Positions 18,363-25,930 of a stretch of DNA of 64,000 bases are shown piece by piece. The notes under the pieces are model-generated. The model was not told the DNA's origin. It searched no databases and saw nothing but the letters and a program-made list of their open reading frames with translations. The stretch is taken from positions 186,070 to 250,069 of the forward strand of contig NZ_KE383932.1 of NCBI RefSeq assembly GCF_000422845.1. The letters run 5' to 3'. This stretch comes from Oceanobacter kriegii DSM 6294. GTDB lineage: Bacteria > Pseudomonadota > Gammaproteobacteria > Pseudomonadales > Oceanobacteraceae. Position numbers and translations under genes: made by a program. Numbering within the stretch: the first letter of the stretch is position 1; each line of letters starts with the position of its first letter.

Positions 18363-18506
18363 GGGAATCCGGCGAGGGTGAATCGTCCGCTTTGTAAATG
18401 GAATGGCACCTTAAACCAGTCTGGCGAATGTGATAAGTGCCACAAGTGGATCGACCTGTTCGCGCGGGTTTTGCTGATAGGCGTTATGAGTTTGGCTCTG
18501 TAGTCC

Positions 18507-18534
18507 GGCCGGTTTTGTTGTTCAGGAACCGGCC
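18507..18534. other. GC-rich hairpin upstream of the ABC gene
   Basis: GGCCGGTT (18507-18514) and AACCGGCC (18527-18534) form a perfect 8 bp stem. It lies between the ABC gene start and MITE copy B, in a region with no credible gene. It has no T-run on the + strand; function unknown. Confidence 0.4.
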
Positions 18535-18564
18535 AGTCAAAAGACACGCTTTACGTTGTGGTTA

Positions 18565-18857
18565 GGGACCCTCTGAATAACTCTGCACAGCTCTGCGCGA
18601 GTCCTGCAGGTTGTCATTGGCTCTCTACAACAATCCCGCGACGAATGCAGCGAAATGACTAGTCCTTTTCAAATCGGGCCGCGCAGGTTCGCCAACGCCG
18701 TTATGGCGGCCTGCAGGCCGCGCCCAACGGGGAAGACAGGGCATTGCTGACTCTGTGTCGCTGATTTTTGACTTGACCCGTCAGGCCTGCAAACCAGCTT
18801 CGTGACTCAGCTTCGCCCTGTCATCCAGAGCGGGCACTGAGTTATTTAGAGGGTCCC
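18565..18857 (-). mobile_element. MITE-like element, copy B (293 bp)
   Basis: This is a second copy of the element at 13691-13954, in the opposite orientation. The ends are GGGACCCTCTGAATAAC and, read inward from the right, GGGACCCTCTAAATAAC. The stretch from about 18725 to the right end matches copy A nearly base for base on the reverse strand; the centre has about 30 bp more than copy A. It ends 10 bp beyond the LysR stop codon. No transposase is encoded. Confidence 0.85.
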
Positions 18858-18867
18858 CGGGGTTCGA

Positions 18868-19797
18868 TCACAACAAGTATGGATCGGGCTTCGGAATTTT
18901 GCGGCATATCTCGGCCAGATAATCGAGGAACAGTGCGGTGCGGTGCTCGGTGGTGCGTCGGCTGGCGTACACCGCAGAAATAACCGCGATATCCCGGTGG
19001 AATTCCAATCCTTTCAAGGCCGCCACCAGTTCGCCGCTTTCCAGTTGTTTCTGGCAATACTGCTCTGGCACAAAGCCAATGCCGCAGCCGGAAATAATGG
19101 CGTCCCGCACGCTGCACGGGTCGTTGATTTTAACGGCACTGCCGGGGGCTTTTATCCGGCCGCTCTGGCCCTGATAGCGCCACGGCAACGCCATTTGCGA
19201 ATAGCGTTTTTCCACCACCTGAATGTGTTCCGGGATTTGCGCCGGTGAATTAAGCCCGGCCTTACGCAAATACGCTGGCGAAGCGACGCACAGCAACTGG
19301 CTGGTGTAGAGATTCTTGAGGATCAACTCGGAGTCTTTGGGCGCCCCCACGACCACTGCGATATCAATGGCGTCGCGGATCACGTCGACGTCCTGGCTGG
19401 TGATAAACAGCTCCAGCTCCAGCCCCGGAAAACGCTGGCGAAACTCCGCTAGGTGAGGCGAGAAAATCTCCCGGCCAAACGACATGGGCATCGACACCAC
19501 CAGTTTGCCAGAGGGGGTGCCACTGAGGGCCGACATGGCGGCTTCGGTTTCCCGAGCCCGCTCCAGCACGGCAATGGCGTGTTCGTAAAACGCCTGACCC
19601 TCGTGGGTGATTCGAAACTGGCGGCTGTTGCGTTCAAACAGGCGCACGCCGGTACCCTTTTCGAGCCGGGCAATGGCTTTACTGACCGAGGATTTGGCAA
19701 TCCCCAGATAGTCTGCGGCGGGCGACATTCCCTGATGCTCGGCCACAGCAACAAATACTGGCAGGTCGTCCAGATTCCACGGCATAGGATTGGGCAT
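18868..19797 (-). CDS. LysR-family transcriptional regulator
   Basis: A 309-residue LysR-type regulator: N-terminal winged helix-turn-helix (VFVAVAEHQGMSPAADYLGIAKSSVSKAIARLEK, residues 14-47 approximately) and C-terminal substrate-binding domain (GKLVVSMPMSFGREIFSPHLAEFRQRFPGLELEL onward). It diverges from the ring-cleavage dioxygenase gene at 20009, the standard arrangement for a LysR protein that controls its neighbour with an aromatic acid as inducer. The 211 bp gap has repeated GTTTCC/AAACGATA motifs that could be its sites. Its 3' end is 10 bp from MITE copy B. Confidence 0.9.
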   Translation of the reverse strand: MPNPMPWNLDDLPVFVAVAEHQGMSPAADYLGIAKSSVSKAIARLEKGTGVRLFERNSRQFRITHEGQAFYEHAIAVLERARETEAAMSALSGTPSGKLVVSMPMSFGREIFSPHLAEFRQRFPGLELELFITSQDVDVIRDAIDIAVVVGAPKDSELILKNLYTSQLLCVASPAYLRKAGLNSPAQIPEHIQVVEKRYSQMALPWRYQGQSGRIKAPGSAVKINDPCSVRDAIISGCGIGFVPEQYCQKQLESGELVAALKGLEFHRDIAVISAVYASRRTTEHRTALFLDYLAEICRKIPKPDPYLL

Positions 19798-19819
19798 GGT
19801 TTCGTCTCACTATTTCTAC

Positions 19820-19907
19820 CGTTTCCAAATTCAGTGTGCATTCTGTCAGATTCATGGTTTCCATTCTCAAACGATATGTTTCTTTTGTGGTGTTGTTGGA
19901 AACGATA
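19820..19907. promoter_or_regulatory. repeat cluster between lysR and the dioxygenase gene
   Basis: CGTTTCCAA at 19820-19828 is repeated inverted as TTGGAAACG at 19896-19904. AAACGATA occurs twice in direct orientation (19869-19876 and 19900-19907), 31 bp apart, close to three helical turns. GGTTTCC also occurs at 19857-19862. These are candidates for recognition and activation sites of the LysR protein. Confidence 0.4.
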
Positions 19908-20008
19908 GCTGCGCCTAGGATGCGCTTCGACAGTGTGTTGAAGGCCACGGGGCTTTTTCCGGGCCGCTACGAACAACAACAACCCCACAAACAACACAGG
20001 AGCACACC

Positions 20009-21274
20009 ATGGCAACGATCGTCGGTGGTTTGGGTTTGTCCCATTCGCCTACCATTGTTTCGGGAAAATTGAATAACAAGGCCAATGATCCGGCCTGGGC
20101 GCCAATTTTTGAGAACTTTGCGGAAGTGAAGCAATGGCTGGTGGAAAAGGAAGTAGACGCCATTTTCATGATCTACAACGATCACATTACGTCCTTCTTC
20201 TTTGATCACTATTCCATGTTTGCCATGGGGGTTGATGACGAATACCAGCCTGCTGATGAGGGCGGCGGTGCGATTCCTATTCCGCCAATTCCGGGTCATG
20301 CCGGTCTCGCGCGTCATATAGGAGAGGTGATGGTATCGGAAGAGTTCGATATGTCGTTTTTCCAGAAGAAAGGCATCGATCATGGCTGTTTCTCGCCGTT
20401 GTCGATGATTGCGCTGGATGAAGACGGCTGGAAGGGCTCGATCGTGCCTTTGCAGGTGGGTGTGTTGCAGTGGCCGGTGCCGAGTGCTTCGCGCTGCTAC
20501 AAGTTTGGTAAGGCGTTGCGCAAGGCGATTCAGAGTTATCCGGAAGATTTGCGGGTCGCGGTGGTGGCAACCGGTGGCTTATCTCATCAGGTTCATGGCG
20601 AACGCTGTGGCTTTACCAACGAAACATGGGACAATGACTTCCTTGACCTGTTGGAGACCGCGCCAGAGCAGCTGACCGACCTGACCATTGCCGAATACGC
20701 CGAGCGTGGTGGCTGGGAAGGGGCCGAAGTGATCATGTGGTTGATCATGCGTGGTGCGTTGTCGGAGCAGGTGAAGCAGATTCATCGGGCAACCTATTTG
20801 CCGTCGATGACCAACATTGCCACTCTGGTGCTGGAAGACCTGGGTGATCAGCCAGCCGCCACCGAGCTGGATGCGATTCGCGCCAAAGCCGTTGCCGAGT
20901 TGGCCGGTGTCGAAGCGCTGGAAGGCACCTATCCGTTCAGCTACGAGGTTAGCCATCGCGCCTGGCGCTTGAACGACTTCCTCCATCGGTTGATCATTCC
21001 GGCTCACCGTGACGCCTTTGTGAATGATCCTGAGCCGTTGTACGAGCTGTTCGCACTGTCCGATGACGAGAAAACCATGCTGCGTGAGCGACAATGGATT
21101 GAACTGATTCGCTACGGCGTGATCTTTTTCTCGGTTGAAAAAATGGCCGCCGTACTTGGCGTGTCGAATCCTGAAATTTATGCCGCATTCCGTGGTTTGT
21201 CGCTGGAAGAATTCCAGGCCACCCGCAATGTGTCTATCAAGTATTCGGTATCTCATAAGCCTTCTGCGGGCTGA
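20009..21274 (+). CDS. galA: gallate/protocatechuate-type extradiol dioxygenase
   Basis: A 421-residue type II extradiol dioxygenase in which the LigB-like catalytic part is fused to a C-terminal LigA-like part, the architecture of gallate dioxygenases GalA and DesB (about 420 residues). Fe2+ ligand candidates are His12 (GLSHSPT), His59 (YNDHITSFFFDHYS) and the Glu in GGWEGAEVIMWL (about 237-240); His193/His195 (GGLSHQVHGER) fits the catalytic base. The LigA-like tail carries YGVIFFSVEKMAAVLGVSNPEIYAAFRG. It would open gallate or protocatechuate to an oxaloacetate-pathway intermediate. No other gene of that pathway is nearby. Gallate versus protocatechuate specificity cannot be read securely. 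Confidence 0.85.
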   Translation: MATIVGGLGLSHSPTIVSGKLNNKANDPAWAPIFENFAEVKQWLVEKEVDAIFMIYNDHITSFFFDHYSMFAMGVDDEYQPADEGGGAIPIPPIPGHAGLARHIGEVMVSEEFDMSFFQKKGIDHGCFSPLSMIALDEDGWKGSIVPLQVGVLQWPVPSASRCYKFGKALRKAIQSYPEDLRVAVVATGGLSHQVHGERCGFTNETWDNDFLDLLETAPEQLTDLTIAEYAERGGWEGAEVIMWLIMRGALSEQVKQIHRATYLPSMTNIATLVLEDLGDQPAATELDAIRAKAVAELAGVEALEGTYPFSYEVSHRAWRLNDFLHRLIIPAHRDAFVNDPEPLYELFALSDDEKTMLRERQWIELIRYGVIFFSVEKMAAVLGVSNPEIYAAFRGLSLEEFQATRNVSIKYSVSHKPSAG

Positions 21275-21292
21275 TACCGAAGGGAGCGCCCA

Positions 21293-21334
21293 ATGAGTTC
21301 TGCGGATTTATTGGGCACTGCCACTGAAACCTGA
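21293..21334 (+). CDS. possible 13-codon reading frame after the dioxygenase
   Basis: ATG-TGA frame MSSADLLGTATET with a good ribosome site (AAGGGAG) 7 bp upstream and the next terminator 50 bp further. It could be a remnant of a deleted downstream gene, since a normal translation start is followed almost at once by a stop. No homology can be claimed. Confidence 0.2.
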   Translation: MSSADLLGTATET

Positions 21335-21384
21335 TCGGGTTTCATCTCTGGTTGTCTGTTTCCATCAGCGGACAACCGACTTTG

Positions 21385-21412
21385 CCGGGGGCCTTTGGGC
21401 CCCCGGTTTTTT
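21385..21412 (+). terminator. rho-independent terminator after the dioxygenase gene
   Basis: A GC-rich stem, CCGGGGGCC with GGCCCCCGG, is followed by six T residues. It lies between the convergent dioxygenase and acetyl-CoA hydrolase genes. Confidence 0.9.
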
Positions 21413-21435
21413 ATGCCTGCTGACTTCCTTCCGTT

Positions 21436-22764
21436 TCAATACAAATACCCCAGTTCACGGGCTTGCTGCTCCAGTGTGTCACGAAACTGCGGATGAGCCA
21501 GTCCGATCAGCGCCTTCACTCGTTGCGGTAACGACAAACCTTTGAGGCAGGCGGTGCCGTATTCGGTAACGATGTAATGAGCGTCCATGCGGGTGTCGGT
21601 AACCGCACCACCAGTCAGCTTCGGCACAATACGGCTGACGCTATCGCCCTTGGCGGTAGAGTGCAGGGCAATAAAGGAACGGCCGCCGCGGGAACCGTAG
21701 GCACCACGCACAAAGTCGAGCTGGCCACCGGTGCCGGAGAACGGCGTACCAAGAATCTGCTCGGCGTTGATCTGACCGGTGATATCCACTTCGATGGCGG
21801 AGTTAACCGACACCATATTGGGGTTCTGCTTGATCACACTGGGGTTGTTGACCCACGAGGCCGGGTAGCCAACGATCGACGGGTTGTCGTCCATAAAGTC
21901 GTACATCCGGCGATCGCCCAGTGCCAGCGTAAACACATGCTTGTGTTGCATCAGCTGTTTCAGGCGGCCGTTGAGTACGCCTTTTTCGATCAGGCGGGCC
22001 ATGGCAGGGGAGAATAGCTCCGAATGCAGGCCCAGGTTCTGGTGGTTTTCCAGCAGGTTCAATACCGCATTGGGGACGCCGCCAACACCCATTTGCAGGG
22101 TATCGCCATCGTTGATGAATTCGGCAACCTGACGGGCAATGGCCCAGTCAATGTCAGAGCCTTCGGCGTCGGGGGTTTCCGCCAGCGGCTCGTCGTGTTC
22201 AATCAGCCCTTCAATTTCTGAAATATGAACCGAGCACTCACCGAAGGTGCGCGGCATGTGAGTGTTCACTTCAACAATCACTTTGCGCGCCTTGCGTATC
22301 ACCGTAGCGCCGTAGTCGGCGTTGGTGCCGAGGCTGAAGTAGCCGTGCTTGTCCATCGGTGACACCGTCACCATAAAACAATCCGGCTCGATGTTTTCCG
22401 TCAGCATGCGGCCAACCTGATGAAACGCCGACGGCACAAATTCAATCCATGGCGCTGCGGCGTTGGCTTTCACGGCCTTACGATCGTTATTGCTTAAAAA
22501 CAGGCAGCGAGGGGTGAATTTGCCGCGCATGTCCGGCACCAGCAGGTGTTCCTGCAAGGCTTTGGAGCCGTGCATGTAGTAGACGTTCAAGGCGGGCAGC
22601 ATGTCGTTTTGCCAACCCGTTGCCAGTGCCTGAATCAATCCCGCTGGCTGCGACACCCCCATGCTCAGAATCAGGTTGTTGCAATCACTCAGGCGTTCCA
22701 TGGCCTGTGCGGGCGTCAGTGTTTTCTGCTGGTACAGGTCATTCCATTGGCTGTTGCGACTCAT
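21436..22764 (-). CDS. acetyl-CoA hydrolase/transferase family protein
   Basis: A 442-residue family I CoA-transferase of the acetyl-CoA hydrolase/4-hydroxybutyrate CoA-transferase group. N-terminal half: SMGVSQPAGLIQAL and VSPMDKHGYFSLG. C-terminal half: QMGVGGVPNAVLNLL, the nucleophilic glutamate in VNSAIEVDITGQI, and the family motif GTPFSGTGGQLDFVRGA. It would move CoA between short-chain acyl groups, or hydrolyse acetyl-CoA. Substrate is not determined by the sequence. It stands alone with a convergent neighbour and a 301 bp gap upstream. Confidence 0.85.
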   Translation of the reverse strand: MSRNSQWNDLYQQKTLTPAQAMERLSDCNNLILSMGVSQPAGLIQALATGWQNDMLPALNVYYMHGSKALQEHLLVPDMRGKFTPRCLFLSNNDRKAVKANAAAPWIEFVPSAFHQVGRMLTENIEPDCFMVTVSPMDKHGYFSLGTNADYGATVIRKARKVIVEVNTHMPRTFGECSVHISEIEGLIEHDEPLAETPDAEGSDIDWAIARQVAEFINDGDTLQMGVGGVPNAVLNLLENHQNLGLHSELFSPAMARLIEKGVLNGRLKQLMQHKHVFTLALGDRRMYDFMDDNPSIVGYPASWVNNPSVIKQNPNMVSVNSAIEVDITGQINAEQILGTPFSGTGGQLDFVRGAYGSRGGRSFIALHSTAKGDSVSRIVPKLTGGAVTDTRMDAHYIVTEYGTACLKGLSLPQRVKALIGLAHPQFRDTLEQQARELGYLY

Positions 22765-23065
22765 GGCATCGTCCCCTGATTAAATGATGAACAGTGTTAT
22801 AACACCGCCAAGGCTACAGGTAGATGGAAACTGACCCGACGGTCACAACATGGATCAAGATTGTGATGGGTTTGTCATCTTTGCAGGGATGCTGGCGGCG
22901 ATCAGAAACATGCCAGTTCGATCAATTCTGTGACTGATCGACGACGAAATTTTGTGATCGTAAAGACAAAAAAAGATCGCTTTTCTCTGCCGCAAAAATC
23001 ACTAAATTTGCGCCTCCCGAACAGCACGACGCTGTTTAACCCAATCCGAGGAGATAGCGAGCCAC
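22765..23065. other. intergenic region between divergent acyl-CoA transferase and speC genes
   Basis: 301 bp containing the promoters of both flanking genes. The speC side is A-rich around 22970 and includes AACAGC/GCTGTT (23020-23036), a small hairpin directly before the GAGGAG ribosome site at about 23048. No gene or repeat recognised. Confidence 0.45.
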
Positions 23066-24229
23066 ATGCTCACTCAGCCAGAAGACTACTACGACGCTGA
23101 CACCTTTGCGCGCATCAAGAAATTTGCCGATCAGCAGGAAACCCCATGCCTGATCGTCGACAAGCAGCTGTTTGCGCGGCAGCTGGACGCACTGATGAAT
23201 TGTTTCCCTTACGCCAAAACCTTTTATGCGGTGAAGGCGAACCCGGCTCCGGAATTGCTGAATATTCTGAAAGACCGTGGCTGTAACTTTGATGTAGCGT
23301 CCCGCTATGAGCTGGACAAGGTATTGGCGCTGGGTGTATCCGGCGACCGCGTGAGCTTTGGTAACACCATCAAGAAGGCATCGGACATCCGTTACTTCTA
23401 CGAGAAAGGTGTCAACCTGTTCGCGACCGACAGTGAAGCCGACCTGCGCAATATTGCTCGCGCAGCACCGGGTGCCCGTGTGTTTGTTCGCATTCTGACC
23501 GAAGGCGCACAAACCGCTGACTGGCCACTGTCTCGCAAATTTGGTTGTCAGACCGACATGGCGCTGGATCTGTGTATCCTGGCCCGTGATCTGGGTCTGG
23601 TGCCTTACGGTATCTCGTTCCACGTGGGCTCTCAGCAGCGTGAAATCGGTACCTGGGACTCCGCCATTGCCAAGGTGAAGTGGATTTTCGAGCGTTTGCA
23701 GGAAGAAGATGGCATCGAGCTGAAGATGATCAACATGGGCGGTGGTTTTCCGGCCAGTTACATCAGTCGTACCAACGATCTGGAAACCTACGCCGAGGAA
23801 ATTACCCGTTACCTGCGTGAAGACTTTGGTGACGATTTCCCGGAAGTGATTCTGGAGCCGGGCCGTTCACTGGCAGCCAATGCCGGTGTTCTGGTCAGCG
23901 AAGTGGTTCTGATCAGCCGCAAGACCCGTTTTGGTCTGCACCGCTGGGTGTACACCGATATTGGTAAATTCGGTGGCTTTATCGAAACCATGGACGAAGC
24001 CATCAAATACCCGCTTTACGTTGAAAAGAGCGGTGAAGGTGAAGAGTGTGTGATTGCAGGCCCGACCTGTGACAGTGCCGATATCTTGTACGAAAACTAC
24101 AAGTACGAGCTGCCACTGAATCTGGCCATGGGTGACCGTATGTACTGGTTCTCGACCGGTGCCTACACCACCACCTACAGCGCGGTGGAGTTCAACGGAT
24201 TCCCTCCGCTGAAGAGTTTTTGTATCTGA
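23066..24229 (+). CDS. speC: ornithine decarboxylase, eukaryotic-like fold III type
   Basis: Decarboxylates ornithine to putrescine with pyridoxal phosphate. The 387-residue length equals that of the Pseudomonas SpeC enzyme. PLP lysine is Lys57 in FYAVKANP. Further markers are the glycine-rich NMGGGFPAS, the phosphate-binding EPGRSLAA, the active-site cysteine segment GPTCDSADILYEN, and the C-terminal FSTGAYTTTYS. Related enzymes of marine bacteria also accept lysine, so a lysine/ornithine decarboxylase is possible. It is a single-gene unit with a strong terminator 180 bp downstream. Confidence 0.9.
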   Translation: MLTQPEDYYDADTFARIKKFADQQETPCLIVDKQLFARQLDALMNCFPYAKTFYAVKANPAPELLNILKDRGCNFDVASRYELDKVLALGVSGDRVSFGNTIKKASDIRYFYEKGVNLFATDSEADLRNIARAAPGARVFVRILTEGAQTADWPLSRKFGCQTDMALDLCILARDLGLVPYGISFHVGSQQREIGTWDSAIAKVKWIFERLQEEDGIELKMINMGGGFPASYISRTNDLETYAEEITRYLREDFGDDFPEVILEPGRSLAANAGVLVSEVVLISRKTRFGLHRWVYTDIGKFGGFIETMDEAIKYPLYVEKSGEGEECVIAGPTCDSADILYENYKYELPLNLAMGDRMYWFSTGAYTTTYSAVEFNGFPPLKSFCI

Positions 24230-24405
24230 CGTTCGCTCCGGGCCACGCTCCATAGAGCGCGGCCAACCCTGAGTTGAGCTTTTGGCGACGCGCCCACAAG
24301 CCGTCGCCCGTTTTACAAGAATTCCCCGTCGATGCCTTCAACCGCATCGCAACACATTCCGCTACCGGGCAAACCGGTTCCTGCCTGTGTTCCTGCAGTA
24401 CAAAA

Positions 24406-24428
24406 AAAGCCACCGCAAGGGTGGCTTT
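24406..24428. terminator. bidirectional terminator
   Basis: AAAGCCACC pairs with GGTGGCTTT around a 5-base loop, flanked by an A-run on the left and T-rich sequence on the right. It lies in the 286 bp gap between convergent speC and the secreted-protein gene; the rest of that gap shows nothing recognisable. Confidence 0.8.
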
Positions 24429-24515
24429 GTTGTTTCTGGTCTTGTTGTTTCTGGCGCACCTGTTTTACATCGAAGCGGCTGGCATCTGTTCCAGCCCGGT
24501 AGGCGCTTGCCGCTA

Positions 24516-25838
24516 TCAGAAGCTGCGGTTGATGGAATTACCGGTTTCCGGCTCGTATTCCACAATGCCAATGGAATCGTAGCCAAACAGCAGAGTACCG
24601 GTGTTTTTGTTGAGCCACATCGGGCCATAGTTCAGTGTCAGGGTTGCCAGAGGGCCTTCCTTGCACAGGTGGAACCAGTCAGCCCAGGAATCGCGGCCGC
24701 TACAGCTTTTGTCTGTGATAAGGATCTTTTTGTCGCCGGGCTTCCAGGCGGTGACCATGGCCGAGTTCATTTTGCCGGAAATCCAGAATACGCCACGTTT
24801 GTCATCCCACTGAATATGTCGCCAGGCTTCCGGTTTCGGGCCGCGTTTGATCAATGCCTTGCGGTTACCGGTGGCAGGATCAATTTCGAACATAGTCTTT
24901 TCGCCGGTGGAGTGGGTGTAGAGCTTGCCGTCGTGCAGATAGGCACCCAGCATCGGTCCACGCATATCAAAGCCGCGACCGACTTTCAGGCCATCATCGC
25001 GTTGGCCACTGAGGGTGATGAAGTCGCACTTGCCGCCATCGGCACTGACGCGGGCAAAACCGGTGCCGCCCATCTTGTTGTTGTTAAAGCTGAGAATGAA
25101 GGAGCCATCCCTGGGGTCAACAGCGAAGACTTCCTGGGTGTACTGCACGTACTTTTGCGATTCGCGTTTGATGCTTTTGCGGCCGGACGGGCACTGGCCG
25201 TATTCGCCGTTACGGGCTTCCCAGACGACTGAGCGGTTGCCGGTCTTCGGCTCAACCTTGTAAATCACCGGACCATTGCCGTAGCTGTCTTTGGTGTTTT
25301 TGCGGTAGACGTAACCGAAGGCATACCAGTTGCCATCCGGGCCGGGTTGAATGTCTTTCAGCAGTGGAAACTGTGGGCCGCTGGCAATTTCCATCGGGCC
25401 GTAGTCATCCTGGGCCATACCGCTGATAAAACGGCGTTTCCAGGTGTCCATATCATAAGCAACCACCAGGCCTTTGCCTTCCTCACTGTTGTCCCAGTAC
25501 ACCGAGGCAATCAGCTGGTTGTTGTCGTAGTCTATGAAACCACCACTGATGTGCGCGTTATGGTAGGTCGCAAAGGAAGGGCCATCGGCGACGTTGCTGC
25601 CGCGATTTAGGGCGACTTCGGTCGGGCGCATACACTCTTCCAGACCGGTGCTTTTGCTGCTGTTGTGGCCACAGCGACAATCGGCATCGAAGCTGGTGGG
25701 GTATTGTTCATGCTGCTCCAGTGGGCAGCTGCGCTCGGCGTATTTGGCGTCAGGATTGAGGTAGGAGGAAGCGGCTGCAAGTGCGGATTGGCAGCAAAGC
25801 GCCACCGCGGCCAAACGGAGCAGGGAGTGAATGGACAT
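24516..25838 (-). CDS. secreted protein of unknown function
   Basis: A 440-residue protein not recognised as a named family. It has a clear Sec signal peptide (cleavage near residue 21, SALA/AAS). The mature part has eight cysteines, several near the N-terminus (RSC, DADCRC, LEEC), which suggests disulfides and a periplasmic or exported location. Repeated short strand-like blocks with Gly, Asp and Trp, such as DKRGVFWISGK and DGKLYTHSTGEKTMFEIDPATG, suggest a beta-propeller. No catalytic motif was identified. A perfect 10 bp hairpin ends next to its ribosome site. It follows the RsmB-like gene by 92 bp on the same strand, across a terminator-like hairpin. Confidence 0.75.
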   Translation of the reverse strand: MSIHSLLRLAAVALCCQSALAAASSYLNPDAKYAERSCPLEQHEQYPTSFDADCRCGHNSSKSTGLEECMRPTEVALNRGSNVADGPSFATYHNAHISGGFIDYDNNQLIASVYWDNSEEGKGLVVAYDMDTWKRRFISGMAQDDYGPMEIASGPQFPLLKDIQPGPDGNWYAFGYVYRKNTKDSYGNGPVIYKVEPKTGNRSVVWEARNGEYGQCPSGRKSIKRESQKYVQYTQEVFAVDPRDGSFILSFNNNKMGGTGFARVSADGGKCDFITLSGQRDDGLKVGRGFDMRGPMLGAYLHDGKLYTHSTGEKTMFEIDPATGNRKALIKRGPKPEAWRHIQWDDKRGVFWISGKMNSAMVTAWKPGDKKILITDKSCSGRDSWADWFHLCKEGPLATLTLNYGPMWLNKNTGTLLFGYDSIGIVEYEPETGNSINRSF

Positions 25839-25849
25839 AAGTCTTCCTT

Positions 25850-25880
25850 GGCTGACACTGAAAGCCTGAAAGTGTCAGCC
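25850..25880 (-). promoter_or_regulatory. hairpin abutting the ribosome site of the secreted-protein gene
   Basis: GGCTGACACT and AGTGTCAGCC form a perfect 10 bp stem with an 11-base loop. On the minus strand the stem ends directly before AAGGAAG, which precedes the ATG at 25838. It may influence translation start or mRNA stability. Confidence 0.5.
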
Positions 25881-25894
25881 AGGAAAAACGGGAA

Positions 25895-25918
25895 GTCTTC
25901 ACCCAAATGGGTGAAGAC
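25895..25918 (-). terminator. terminator-like hairpin after the RsmB-like gene
   Basis: GTCTTCACCCA pairs perfectly with TGGGTGAAGAC around a 2-base centre. On the minus strand it is followed after 5 bases by GTTTTT, so termination is likely but the T-run is displaced. Confidence 0.55.
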
Positions 25919-25930
25919 GCTGTGGGGCTA

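Noticed and set aside
18363-18564. Short frames between the ABC gene and MITE copy B
   Set aside because: All are short, lack ribosome sites and have no recognisable product.
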